Source: Hypericum androsaemum (lineage: Eukaryota; Streptophyta; Magnoliopsida; Malpighiales; Hypericaceae). Taken from it: 64,000 nucleotides of DNA. Positions within the stretch are counted from its first letter, which is position 1; every line of letters begins with the position of its first letter. Location of the stretch: positions 15,151,495 through 15,215,494 of the forward strand of contig OZ023189.1 of assembly GCA_963995505.1 (NCBI GenBank), in the 5' to 3' direction. Both the position numbers and the translations under genes were made by a program. Below the pieces are notes generated by a model. That model saw only the letters and a program-made list of their open reading frames with translations. It searched no databases and was not told where the DNA came from. This document shows positions 1-10,040 of the stretch, piece by piece.

Positions 1-243
1 AGAACTTTGATAGAAGTTGACCATAATAGCCACTCATGTGGATGGACTTATGTGTAACCCTCAAAACATATGAGTCCTTAGATTTGGCCTAGTGTGTAAA
101 TAACTCACCAATATACATTTTAGTTCATGAAAGTAATAAACAAATTGCACTAATTAGTTCCTCTATTGGTACCAATCAATACGATTTTATAATTTTTGAA
201 GTAGACATACCTCTAAAAAGACTACAGAAATAAGGTTAGTTAC
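1..243. other. AT-rich flank left of copia element 1
   Basis: No gene, RNA or repeat boundary is visible here. It ends at the base before the TG end of the copia LTR. The last five bases (gttac) only partly match the five bases after the other LTR (gtttt), so the target duplication has decayed or the ends have been rearranged. Confidence 0.6.
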
Positions 244-532
244 TGTTAAGAATTCAGCAACTAGAGAACAAAACGCGCAAAGAATATTTACACAAGAGAT
301 AATGTGGTTCGACCTAGTGCCTACGTCCACGGAGAGAAAGGAGAAATTTTATTGATGGATCCGAGTCACAAAGTTGTGTAAAACCTTAGGGTAGCATGCC
401 TTTATATAAAGGCAAACCCTTATACATCAAGTAAGCTATCTAGGTCAAATTAGGAGTCCAAAACCTAGTCCGAATAGAATAGAAAACAAGCCCACAAATC
501 GTTTCCTCTTTAATTTCTCGACATCTCTAACA
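244..532 (-). repeat. 3' LTR of copia element 1
   Basis: 289 bp, starting tgttaagaattc and ending tctaaca on the plus strand. It matches 2434-2722 over its full length with scattered substitutions. The bases just beyond it (533-550) read as the polypurine tract on the minus strand, which identifies this copy as the 3' LTR. Confidence 0.9.
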
Positions 533-1277
533 ATCTCCACCTTGGCGAGAAATTATTCTGTGGACGAACCATGAAGCTCCATCTGAACTTCAACAAACTC
601 CACCTTGATGAAATACCGCGACATGAAGAACCATGAGAACTTGAGAAACCAAACCGACTCTACCAGCTCCAACTTAACCATAGATACACTGCCATCAATA
701 ATACCATCTCAACTTTCTCACCACCTTTTTCCGTTCAATCACATGGAGTCAGCCCCCAAGCTCAAGCTTCCGAGCTTGCTTGGCCTATTCCCTCCAATCT
801 CCATTGAACCCCAACTAGCAAGTCCATCTGCTGAAGTAACCTTGTGACCAGTAGACGCGTCCTCTATTTTTTGGTCAGCCCCATGCTCCACAACCTCGAA
901 CTACTTCTCTGCTGGACCTTCTTGCCTCATACCAATGCTACATGCCATAGCATACAAAGGACAACTTTTTGTTCCACCAAGTAGAACCCTCGACGTGCCT
1001 CGAACTTGAGTAAGATACCTGATTTGTCCGTGGTGCTACCAACGGCTTCGTATTTCCCATACAAAACCTACCCAACACCTTTGAAGTGCACGTCTCTTTA
1101 GACAATCATAGCATCTCTTTCGTCCTTCATCACCACCACAGCATCCTTCTCCACCTCCATTAGCCCACCTACAATATTATAGTTGTACCCACTATAATCC
1201 AAGGCTCCTAACAAGATCAAATTCCTCTCCAACTTCGGAACATGCCTAACCCCACACAATTTTCTCTCAACACTATC

Positions 1278-2256
1278 CTACATCTTGATTTGGATATCAC
1301 ATATGCCAGCAATTCTGCAAGTAGAACTATCACCCATAGTTACCATACCTGAATTAACGAACTTATAGCTGTCGAACCACCCTCTCTTGGGCGTCATGTG
1401 GAAAGAGCAAGCACTATCCAAAATCCAGGAATCAGAATGCTTTGGACTTGACAAAACAGAAAGAAGATCACCATCTGACCCGTCCGAATATGAGGCCACA
1501 TTCACAGAACCTGATCTTTTTTTCTCGCGATCCAGAGTTTTTTTTGGACAATCCTTCTTCACGTGCCCTTTTTCTCCGCACTCGAAGTAATTTCCCTTGA
1601 ACCTCCTTGACCACGACTTGGATCCCTTCCTGTCTTTTATCCCACTACGATCACCATGGCTACCCCTCACAACCAGCCCTTCTACTTGTTCATCGCCAAT
1701 TTTCCTTCTTTGATGAAACCCTTGCAGAGCACTTGTGATATCTTCTAACACCAGGGACTCCTTCTCCCAAGTTAGAGTTGTAACCAAATTTTTGTAGGAG
1801 CCAGGTAAAGAATTCAGCAGCAACAATGCCTTGTCTTCTTCCTCGAACTGCACATCAACATTTCTCAAGTCGCTCACAAGTTGACTAAAACTATTAATGT
1901 GTTGGCTCAAATCCGAGCCCTCCTTCATCTTGAGCCCGTACAATCTTTGCTTAAGATAAAGCTTGTTTGACAAAGACTTAGACATATACCTTGTCTCCAA
2001 TTTCTTCAATACCTCAGCTGGTGACTCCTCATCCATGACGTGATACATCACATCATTCGCCAAGCACAAGCGAATTATTGCCACCGCCTTGGCACCCATC
2101 TCCTTCCACTCTTGCTCCTCCATCTTCTCGGGCTTTTTCTCCGAGAGCGCTGACCATCCCTTGTTGCACGAGGAGATCCTTGACACACCTTTGCCATAAC
2201 CCAAAATTCGAAGAACCATCGAACTTCACAAGAGCAAACTTCGCGCTGTCTGTCAT
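1278..2256 (-). pseudogene. copia gag with zinc knuckle and protease start (frameshifted)
   Basis: A gag reading frame starts with MTDSAKFALVKF near 2256. It shifts frame around 2150 and continues as a 313-residue frame ending at 1278. It contains the UBN2-type gag region, a CCHC zinc knuckle (C-x2-C-x4-H-x4-C in CGEKGHVKKDC) and the protease active-site neighbourhood LDSACSFHM. After the stop at 1278, another frame (1100-1270) still resembles the region that follows copia protease (VRHVPKLERNLI). Both the frameshift and the stop mean the copy is not functional. The frames seen on the plus strand here are shadows. Confidence 0.85.
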
Positions 2257-2520
2257 CCTCCAACCCAAGCTCTTGATACCAATTGTTAAGAATTCAGTAA
2301 CTAGAGAACAAAACGCGCAAAGAACACGGACACAAGAGATAACGTGGTTCGGCCTAGTGCTTACATCCACGAACTTCACAAGAGCAAACTTCGCGCTGTC
2401 TGTCATCCTCCAACCCAAGCTCTTGATACCAATTGTTAAGAATTCAGTAACTAGAGAACAAAACGCGCAAAGAACACGGACACAAGAGATAACGTGGTTC
2501 GGCCTAGTGCCTACGTCCAC
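2221..2520. repeat. 150-bp tandem duplication over LTR end, primer-binding site and gag start
   Basis: Bases 2221-2370 and 2371-2520 are near-identical copies; I see only a few differences, near 2361-2365. The unit covers the gag initiation region, the primer-binding site and about 87 bp of the LTR. The element therefore has two primer-binding sites and a stub of a second LTR end. The period is exactly 50 codons, so the minus-strand gag frame stays open through both copies. Confidence 0.92.
2422..2432 (-). other. primer-binding site (initiator tRNA-Met type), copia element 1
   Basis: On the minus strand, immediately after the 5' LTR end, the sequence reads TTGGTATCAAGA. It is close to the usual copia site TGGTATCAGAGC, complementary to the 3' end of initiator tRNA-Met. 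A second copy lies at 2272-2283 because of the 150-bp tandem duplication. Confidence 0.75.
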
Positions 2521-2722
2521 TGTGAGAAAGGAGAAATTTTATTGATGGATCCGAGTCACAAAGCTGTGTAAAACCTTAGGATAACATGCCTTTATATAAA
2601 GGCAAACCCTTATACATCAAGTAAGCTATCTAGGTCAAATTAGGAGTCCAAAACCTAGTCCGAATAGAATAGAAAACAAGCCCACAAATCGTTTCCTCTT
2701 TAATTTCTCGACATCTCTAACA
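2434..2722 (-). repeat. 5' LTR of copia element 1
   Basis: 289 bp, matching the LTR at 244-532. The primer-binding site abuts its left edge, which makes it the 5' LTR in minus orientation. It would carry the element's promoter. Confidence 0.9.
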
Positions 2723-3330
2723 GTTTTCTACAAAAAATTTGAGATGAGTGTGTCTTCTTCGGTAAATCATCTGACACCGTATTCCAGCTTAACTATATAG
2801 GCAACAATTTGATTCTACGAATTTTAACTGCATTAAAATTTAATATGAACTTTTCACTTGTGATACGAATATTGCAATACTCTAACCTAGATTAGTGGTA
2901 TGGTTAGATTAGTTTTTTATAAGTAAATTATATTTATCAAGAAAAAATTACCAAAATAGCAAGTAATTACATTTGCTATTTTACATCCATTTGTACTCGT
3001 TAGATTAGTGGTTGATGGGGGTAAATAATGATTATATGATTAATAATGATCTATAGTTTTAGGATTATCATTAGAAGTTGATTTCTAATTGGTTATTATG
3101 TAATAGGTTTGTATTGATTTTTTATAAATAGGACATATTCTCTATTGTTTTAGTTGATTGATTTGATAAATAAAATATAAGATTTTTTCTTATTCATCGT
3201 GTTGCTCCGGTTATTGATCTGATTAAAACTCTATCGTTTCGTTCTACAAATCTCTTGTTGCATCAGTGGTACGAGTATATTTTCGGGGAAAAAAATTAAT
3301 CACATTCGCGCTCGCAATCGTCCTACCGTC
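2723..3330. other. AT-rich intergenic DNA upstream of the PRA1 gene
   Basis: No gene is visible. The stretch is AT-rich with tracts such as ttttttataaatagg and leads into the promoter of the PRA1 gene. Confidence 0.5.
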
Positions 3331-3337
3331 TCCCCTC

Positions 3338-3344
3338 TATAAAA
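3338..3344 (+). promoter_or_regulatory. TATA box of the PRA1 gene
   Basis: The sequence tataaaa lies about 160 bp before the start codon. It is followed by a leader of CA-rich and GAAGAA repeats, typical of plant 5' untranslated regions. A transcription start near 3370 is inferred. Confidence 0.6.
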
Positions 3345-3505
3345 CTTAATAAATGCATCCACACACCAGCTAGTCATAGTCAACTCATCCGACTCTCTCA
3401 AACCAAACCCAAACAACCAACCAACCACAACCCAAATAGAAAACAAAACAGAAACAAGAGATCAGAGGAAGAAGAAGAAGAAGAAAACCGGTCTAGAGAA
3501 AAATT

Positions 3506-4093
3506 ATGACAACGTACGGAACGATCCCGACCAGCTCTCCAGGAGGAGGAGGATTGAAAACGACAACCTCGTCGAACCTGGAGTTCATCTCCCGAGCCAA
3601 GCAGCGACTCTACACGTCCCTAAACACCCGGAAGCCGTGGACTCTGATGCTCAACCCCCGATCCCTCTCCCTCCCCCGCGACCTCCACGACGCCGCCTCC
3701 CGGCTCCGCACCAACCTCGGCTTCTTCCTCACAAACTACCTCATCGTCGTCCTCTTCGTCGTCTTCCTCTCCCTCCTCTGGCACCCCATCTCCCTCATCG
3801 TCTTCATCGCCATGATGGCCGCCTGGCTCCTCCTCTACTTCCTCCGCGACGGGCCCCTCGCCGTCTTCGGCCGGGTTATCGACGACCGGATCGTCCTCGT
3901 CGTGCTCGCGGTGCTGACCATCGTGTTCTTGCTGCTGACCCATGTGGTGGTCAACGTCGTCGTGTCGTTGGCTGTTGGGGTGGTGCTTGTTGTGGTCCAT
4001 GGGGTGTTTAGGAGGACGGACGACCTGTCGTCGTTTGAGGAGGAGGAGGAGGCCGGCGCCGGGTTCCTTGCCTCCACCTCGGCTTCATCATGA
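3506..4093 (+). CDS. PRA1 family protein (F-type), prenylated Rab acceptor
   Basis: An uninterrupted frame of 195 residues. PRA1 proteins are small membrane proteins of the endomembrane system that bind prenylated Rab GTPases and act in ER-Golgi and endosomal traffic. The N-terminus (YGTIPTSS, then EFISRAKQRL) and the following RKPWTLML match the plant PRA1-F group. Two long hydrophobic blocks at about residues 72-112 and 127-165, separated by a charged loop (FLRDGPLAVFGRVIDDR), are the two membrane hairpins of the fold. The cytosolic tail contains FRRTDDLSSFEEEEE. Length and the single exon are usual for the family. The gene is very GC-rich compared with its AT-rich flanks, with Leu/Val codons ending in C or G. 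It has its own TATA box and no coding neighbour nearby. Confidence 0.92.
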   Translation: MTTYGTIPTSSPGGGGLKTTTSSNLEFISRAKQRLYTSLNTRKPWTLMLNPRSLSLPRDLHDAASRLRTNLGFFLTNYLIVVLFVVFLSLLWHPISLIVFIAMMAAWLLLYFLRDGPLAVFGRVIDDRIVLVVLAVLTIVFLLLTHVVVNVVVSLAVGVVLVVVHGVFRRTDDLSSFEEEEEAGAGFLASTSASS

Positions 4094-4720
4094 TGATGAT
4101 ATGATGAAGCTCCAACTTCTTATTGGTTTGATTTATAATATATTAATTAATTAATTATCCTTCTTTTGTGAGTTTTGTTTATTTCATTCTAGAATTGATT
4201 CTTGTATTTGGTTGATCTTGATTATATTCCCATTTGTTTTTCGGAATTTTTCGGGATCAAATCGTACGAAGAATAATTAAGTGATTGTGTATATCTATTT
4301 CGATCTCGGTGTTGATCTAGACCAAAATCTTCCGGCCAGTCATGTGTTGGGTAAGCTTTGAATGGTGGGTGAATCGAGAGAGATCGTTAAATTAGATCTA
4401 AAGTAGAGACGCCACTTGTCCGATTAATGTCAGATCCGATGCATGTGGTGACATCATTTACTTCGCCAAGTGGACAAATCATGATCTTGTGAATTTCCTG
4501 ACATTGATCCAAACTCCCATATTTAATAAATATCTAAAGTTGATATTATCAAATTTTATTTGTCAACTTTGATCCTCAAATTTGTTTTGAATTCAACTAT
4601 GTAATAATATGTTATGCATGGAGTAGTGTAAAACTAACTACGGACCACAAAATTAACATTTTCTAATATTATATGTTAGAATTCGGAACAAAAAACTTGT
4701 AGAGGACGCAGTAAGTATAT
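4094..4720. other. 3' flank of the PRA1 gene
   Basis: AT-rich sequence containing the presumed 3' untranslated region. No gene or repeat is recognised before the 9-bp target duplication of the next MULE. Confidence 0.5.
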
Positions 4721-5202
4721 TAAAATCAAGGGCAAATTACTCTTATGTCCCTGTACTTTGGTCATCCTCTTCCTAGGGTCCCTGGATTTTGGAAAATGAT
4801 TTTTCCGTCCCTAAATTTTGATGATAATAGACTCTCGGGTCCTTTTAGCCAGAATATTCCATATTCTCCGGCGATACTCCACTTGAAATGACCAAAATAC
4901 CCTTCAAAAAAAACAAAACAAAAATTTTCTACTTCAAAGAACAACTCCAATTCACGATGAAATAAAAAAGAAACCCAAGATCGAAGAACACCGATTAAAA
5001 AAGAAACCCAAGATCGAAGAACACCGATTAAAAAAAAATCCAAGATCGAAGAACATCGAAGAACACCCAAGTTCGCTCTTCCACCCTGCAACATTTATAT
5101 TTTCTTTTTTTCCCTTTCAGCAAATCCATGTGACGTTTACTGACAAACACCTGAAGGAGGTAATATACCCGGCATATGCAATGCTGCAAGACCTCGAAGC
5201 GA

Positions 5203-5352
5203 GGCTTTTTTCTAGTGAAGATAGAAGAAGACCGATCTTTCGGAGAAGGATGGCATGATTTTGCACGCTGTCACAACCTGAGAGTTGGCATCTTTCTCAC
5301 ATTTCGCTACCACGACAACATGGTATTTACGGTGCATGTCATTGATCGGACC
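5203..5352 (+). pseudogene. captured REM-type B3 domain fragment
   Basis: The plus-strand frame reads the C-terminal half of a B3 DNA-binding domain: FLVKIEEDRSFGEGWHDFA, then the LRVGIFLTFRY block and FTVHVID. This matches the strand order of REM (reproductive meristem) B3 proteins, whose usual form is ...F.GW..F...L..GDFLVFRY...F.V.IFD. The N-terminal half is not in the same frame. Downstream, acidic exon-like pieces (ESTQPHIVPSS, EDEEGDYEY) look like the linker between two B3 domains. A possible second B3 start (VTMKLQSCYV) lies at about 6045-6090. Nothing suggests an intact protein. Confidence 0.72.
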
Positions 5353-5404
5353 ACCACCTCCGAGCAACAGCATTCTCCTGAGGAAGACGAATCCACTCGG
5401 CCTC

Positions 5405-6025
5405 AGAATGTCCCCTCCTCCACTGGTATGCTTTTAATTTTGATATGCACACATATACTTGACTAGCAATGGCTTAGCATATATAGTTCTTAAAATGTGA
5501 TTCCATTTTTATTATGCAAGGTGAAACTCCAAAAGAATCCACTCAGCCTCATATTGTCCCTTCCTCTGCTGGTGAGCTTTTAATTTTAATATGCTCACAT
5601 GTACTTGACTAGCAACGGCTTAGCACATATAGTGCATCGCCGATTTTAGAGTTGTTGCGTGGTGTGTGTGCTTTGTCGATGATAGTGATGAGATTGTGCA
5701 TTTGAATGGAGACAATGAGTTTTCTCAGGATAGTGAAGATGAAGAAGGTGATTATGAATATACAGATGAAACTTTAGATGAAGATGAAGACTTGGTCTCT
5801 ACTGAGTCTTTCTCAGGATACTGAAGATGAAGACAGTGATTATGAATATACAGGTGAAACTTTAAATGAAGATGTAGACTTGGTAGATCTTCATCTTGAT
5901 AATAGATGATGTCCCCTCCTCTACTGGTGAGCTTTTAATTTTAATATGCTCACTTGTACTTGACTAGTAAGGGCTTAGCATATTTAGTTCATAAAATGTA
6001 ATTCATTTTTTATTATACAAGCAAA
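5405..6025. repeat. internal exon-intron duplications inside Pack-MULE A
   Basis: A unit of about 100 bp (end of an acidic exon, a donor-like ctggtgagct or ctggtatgct, then gcttttaattttaatatgctcac and cttgactag) occurs three times, near 5412, 5562 and 5912. A second duplicated pair (about 5731-5800 and 5817-5885) encodes the acidic repeat EDEEGDYEYTDET. These are direct repeats of exon plus intron, so the captured B3 gene was already expanding or expanded after capture. Confidence 0.75.
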
Positions 6026-6559
6026 ACACCATTCGAACAACAGTCATGTATTGTCACAATGAAGTTGCAAAGCTGTTATGTGCATGGTCGTCAATTGGTA
6101 CGTGACTATTGTCTCTTTATCGGGCCAAACATCGTCATCTCTGCCAACCTCGACACAAATGACAAATCTATTTATCCAAGCCAGCGACTTTCCAACCAAA
6201 CCCAACTCTTGCATTTTGCATCTTGCATCGTCTTCATCCATTGAAACCTAATTAAAAAAATTTATCCATTGATTTCTGGGTTGCATAACTTGAAGAAGGA
6301 GCTTAAGAACGTCTCGTGCCACGGCGGCCGTCAGAGAAAGCGATGAGGAAGGCCTTGACGGCGGTGCGAAATGCAACGATGTGGTCCCGCAGCCTGAGGA
6401 GCGGGGCGCCATCCGTCGCCACTTCATCTTCTCTGTATCAGTCGACCCGTACTCCGACCAAAAACCCGTACCCCTACTTGTTGAGAAGATGAAGGTGTCG
6501 GTGCCATGGAGGAGAGAGAGGATGTCGGTGTCGGTGCCATGTCGGTGTCGGTGCCATGG

Positions 6560-6655
6560 CCTTTGGTTTTTTGGGTGTTTAATTGAGATTTTGGGTGTTT
6601 AATTAGTTTTTTGGGTGTTTAATTGAGATTTTGGGTGTTTAATTGATTTTTTGGG
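6560..6655. repeat. short tandem repeat (ttttgggtgtttaatt)n
   Basis: About four imperfect copies of a 20-24-bp unit containing ttgggtgtttaatt, placed between the GC-rich interior and the right arm of Pack-MULE A. Confidence 0.8.
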
Positions 6656-7462
6656 AAGGGGATTGAACATGAAGATGTGATTGAAGATGAATGTCGGGGG
6701 AGAGAGAAGAGGGGAGGAAGGAGGGTGGTAAATTAATCTTTTTCAAGTGTGAGGGCATTTTGGTCTTTCCAAGTGGGGTATCGCCGGAGAATATGGAATA
6801 TTCCGGCTCTAGGGACCCGAGAGTCTATTATCATCAAAACTTAGGGACGAGATAATCTTTTTCCAAAAGTCAGGGACCCTAGGGGGAGGGTGACCAAAGG
6901 TCAGGGACGTGACGATAATTTGCCCTAAAATCAATGTGGGAACATTCAGCATTTTTAAATAGGGCAAATTACCCTCTAGTCCCTGACTTATGGTCACCCT
7001 CCCCCTAGGGTCCCTGACTTTTGAAAAATGATTGTCCCGTCCCTAAGTGTTGATGATAATAGACTCTCGGGTCCCTGGAGCCGAAATATTTCTTTTTCTC
7101 AGGCGAACCCCCACTTGAAAAGACTAAAATGCCCCTCCCACTAAAAAACAAAAAATCCCTCTCTTTCTTCCTTCTCTTCTCTCTCTCTCCCACTTCATCT
7201 TCTTCCTTCCACCTTCAAATAAACACTACTCAGAATTCAAAATCAAATAATCAATACCCACTTAATTAATTTCCCAACAATGATAGTGGACAAGGAATCT
7301 GGATATTTTTTTGCAGTGGACAAACACAAACGGAGATGGGTATTGATCTCTTAAAAGTTTCAGATTTGGGAAATTATAGCTTTGATTGGAAGTGTAACCT
7401 ACAGTAACTCAATAATTAAAACACACAGCAACTCAAAAATTCAAACACACAGCAACCTGGGA

Positions 7463-7619
7463 AAATCCTCATCGATGGCAAAGGCTGCTTCTCCTCTTCC
7501 ACCTTCTGCAGCTCATCGTAAACGGCATCGTCGCCTTTGAGGAGGAACTTGGAATGGCGGAACGTCTTGTGACAGTATCTCCTCTTCTAAAATTTCCTGC
7601 TCGGGCACTTGCCTCCCAT
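7463..7619 (-). pseudogene. captured exon 1 of a ZNF593/BUD20-like zinc-finger gene
   Basis: The minus-strand ATG at 7619 opens MGGKCPSRKF, then a stop, then KRRYCHKTFRHSKFLLKG and DDAVYDELQKVEEEKQPLP. After a one-base frame change the frame reads IDEDFP. This is the N-terminus of the plant homologue of ZNF593/BUD20, a nucleolar C2H2 protein of 60S ribosome biogenesis. In that family the sequence continues into the zinc finger (GQFYCLHC), which is absent here. The in-frame stop after residue 10 and the frameshift show it is non-coding. Family assignment rests on motif memory. Confidence 0.65.
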
Positions 7620-7694
7620 CTTCTTCTCCCCGGAGATTAGGGTTAGGGTTTCTCCTTTCGAGGGTTTTAATTTTATCAAACTGGGGCGCGAGAG

Positions 7695-7893
7695 GCCGAG
7701 CTGTGGAGTGGGACTCGGAGAGCAACCTGTGGGTTTGGACGACGAAGACAATCCTTGACAGCTTGGAGAGAGCATCCAACGACTTCTTCTCGTCAGGGAA
7801 GTCCTCCCTTGTAATGGCCCAAAGTCAAATTCTTCTCGTCAGGGGCCTCAGAGCGACGTCGTACATGCTCTTCATAGGCTCCAAAGTCGACAT
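7695..7893 (-). pseudogene. captured exon 1 of a PELP1/RIX1-like gene
   Basis: From the minus-strand ATG at 7893 the sequence reads MSTLEPMKSMYDVALRP. After a disrupted stretch it continues DFPDEKKSLDALSKLS and THRLLSES. This resembles the N-terminus of plant PELP1/RIX1-like ribosome-assembly proteins. A short internal duplication (gacgagaagaa twice) has inserted a stop and shifted the frame. Its 3' end runs into the 5' leader of the ZNF593-like exon in the same orientation, so the element is a chimera of two genes. The assignment is tentative. Confidence 0.45.
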
Positions 7894-8313
7894 CTTGGAG
7901 GACGGAGGAGAGGAGAGGAGGTGGTTGGGGCTCTTTTAGGCTTTAGAGATTTTAGCTTTTTAAGGGTTTAAGTGAGGACTCGGCCCATTTTTTTAATTGA
8001 TTTCAGATCTAGCAGATTTTGTTGTTCATTGGGTTTGAGTTTTAGTTAAAAATTTGAGGAAGAAGATGAAGTAGGGAAGAAGATGAAATTTTTAAGTGGG
8101 AAGGAGGAAATTTTTTGTTTTTAAGTGGGAGGAGCATTTTGGTCATTTCAAGTGAAGGTTTGCCGGATAAAAAGGAATATTCCGGCTCCAGGGACTCGAG
8201 AGTCTATTATTATCAAAACTTGGAGACGGGACAATCATTTTCCAAAAGTCAGGGACCCTAGAGGGAGAGTGACCAAAGGTTAGGGACGTGAGAGTAATTT
8301 GTCCTTTTAAATA

Positions 8314-10040
8314 CGATGATAAAACGGTGCCAGTTCATTTATTCATTAAGCAACTTAAATTGCGAATTAAACTTAACATGAAAATGCAGAAGTTGATAAT
8401 TCCTATGACGGATACAATAATTAATACGGGGTGTTTCATCGCATTAGATCGTTGATAACAATCAAACTGTAGGATTTCATTTCCTCGCTTTTGCACATAA
8501 CCATTTTTTTTAAATCGCGGTCCGACCTACCTGGGACCAATCACAAGTCTTTTTGCCTAAAATTTGGTGAGAAATTTGACCGCTCAAAATTCGGTCATAT
8601 TATCTGGTCAGATACTTTCGAATGAACCGATTTATTTAGAAGATAAAAATTGACGACAAAAAATAACAAAACGTAAAACGGCAAAAAATATATACAGAAA
8701 AACTTACAAAAGTTACAAAACGACTTAATCAACTTCTAGTTTCTACCCAGCAAAAGTAGAATCCCCATCCTCAACCTAATGTGATCACAGCCGAAGTCAA
8801 ACCATTGTCTTGGGCCGATGGAATTGTTAAATTAATGTGTTTCTAGACTTTTTAAATTCATGTTTGAAGATTTTGTTTCCATAAATTATATATCAAAATT
8901 GGTAATATTTGAACTTATTTGGTAATTTATCACTTTATGCTAAATTTAACTTATTTGACCTTATGTAATAATTATTAATAAAAAAAAAATCTTGGTCCAT
9001 CCGACAATCCAACCAGATGGACCGAGTGAACTAAAAAATTAAAGATTTTTGTGGCGATTTTCGGTTCGATTTTAAAAATACTGCACGTAACCTCTTTATA
9101 TTGTCACACACAACTTATCCGTGCTCTCGTTAGCCTAAATATTGTGGGCCCAACCCAAATGGTATGGACATCCACCAAATTTTCCTAGGGATCCGCAAAT
9201 TGTCATGGGCCAAACAATATTTTGGATTTTGCTATGAGCCCAAATCTTCCAAAGGAATCAGATGCCGTTGGTGGTATGATATCTTCCGGCTAGCCACCTG
9301 ATTTTTACCTACCTCCCTGTTAAATTAACTTGTGTCTCGTTGCCGCTTTATCAACATAATTTATATCGGCCAGACAAGAGTTAAGGTGTCAGAGTTCCAG
9401 CATGCCAGAAACATCCTATCAATATTATTGACGATGTGTTCTTTGTGGCTACTGGTTTCGGACGATGTCGCAACAGTTGATGTTTCAAAATATTGTTGAA
9501 ATTATTTAGCGTTAGAAAACTCACTTATCCAAATCCGAGTCGGAAGGACCGTAATTGATGACAAAATTCTGAATGCTAAGTTTTCATGAACTCAACAACA
9601 AACTGCCACCCCTAAAAAAACAACAACAAACTGCCAAATCCAAGTTGTTGGGTACTCTCTGGTGGGTACCATATATTCAAACAGTACCTGAAAAAGAACA
9701 ATCACGTTGCCTAAGACCCCACCACCGGCTGTAACCGTCGGAAATTACAACGATTATATCAGTCGATTTAGCGAGTGTCTGAATATCTGAATTTGCCAGA
9801 TATATTATATCTTGGACGCTATCATTTCGCCAAAATATATATATATTACACAAGTTGATCACTAGCCTAAATTTTCTTGTATTCTATACACAGCAAAATA
9901 CGTGGAGACAGTTTGGCATTGGACCAGAGTGAAGAGAATACACAACACACACCATGTGTGGTTTTTGGCACTAGAAAACTAAGTAATAAGGGCGGGGCTA
10001 GGTGTTTGATAATGATGTTTCAGCGACTCAAAAGTCTTCT
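8314..10040. other. AT-rich intergenic region
   Basis: No coding frame with family resemblance is seen. The right end (about 9850-10040) is the presumed 3' untranslated region of the minus-strand kinase gene. I see no inverted-repeat element with clear ends. Confidence 0.5.

Larger units (their letters stand above)
244..2722 (-). mobile_element. Ty1/copia element 1, internally deleted (gag-protease only)
   Basis: Two direct copies of a 289-bp LTR (244-532 and 2434-2722) with TG...CA ends enclose 1.9 kb. Read on the minus strand, the 5' LTR (2434-2722) is followed by a primer-binding site resembling initiator-tRNA-Met (GGTATCA core). The 3' LTR (244-532) is preceded by the purine tract AAGGTGGAGAT. 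Between them lie gag and the start of the protease region; integrase, reverse transcriptase and RNase H are missing. The element could only have moved by using proteins from a related copy. Pairwise differences between the LTRs are few, so insertion was fairly recent. Confidence 0.9.
4730..6925. mobile_element. Pack-MULE A, carrying B3-domain gene pieces
   Basis: Terminal inverted repeats of about 180 bp (4730-4908 and about 6756-6925) begin GGGCAAATTA. A perfect 9-bp duplication (taaaatcaa, 4721-4729 and 6926-6934) flanks them. Long inverted repeats plus a 9-bp duplication are diagnostic of Mutator-like elements. No transposase is present. The 1.8-kb interior holds B3-domain fragments with intron-like sequence, an internal tandem duplication and a GC-rich segment at 6310-6500 of unrecognised origin. 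It is therefore a Pack-MULE: a non-autonomous MULE that has captured host gene sequence. Confidence 0.92.
6962..8304. mobile_element. Pack-MULE B, same TIR family as A, with two captured exons
   Basis: Inverted repeats of about 170 bp (6962-7140 and about 8145-8304), starting GGGCAAATTA on the left and GGACAAATTA on the right, are closely related to those of element A. A perfect 9-bp duplication (ttttaaata, 6953-6961 and 8305-8313) flanks it. The target duplications of A and B are separated by only 18 bp. The interior carries minus-strand pieces of two host genes. No transposase is present. Confidence 0.92.

Noticed and set aside
605..847. 80-residue plus frame next to the 3' LTR
   Set aside because: Lies in the 3' untranslated part of copia 1, antisense, without family resemblance.
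2078..2545. 155-residue plus-strand frame at copia 1
   Set aside because: Antisense to gag and the LTR. It is kept open by the 150-bp duplication of 50 codons.
3620..4077. Open frames antisense and out of frame to the PRA1 gene
   Set aside because: Shadows produced by the GC-rich third positions of the PRA1 coding sequence. Only the plus frame from 3506 matches a family.
5097..5200. First half of a B3 domain upstream of 5203 in the same frame
   Set aside because: Sequence around 5130-5180 is reminiscent of a B3 start but not in frame, and too damaged to assign.
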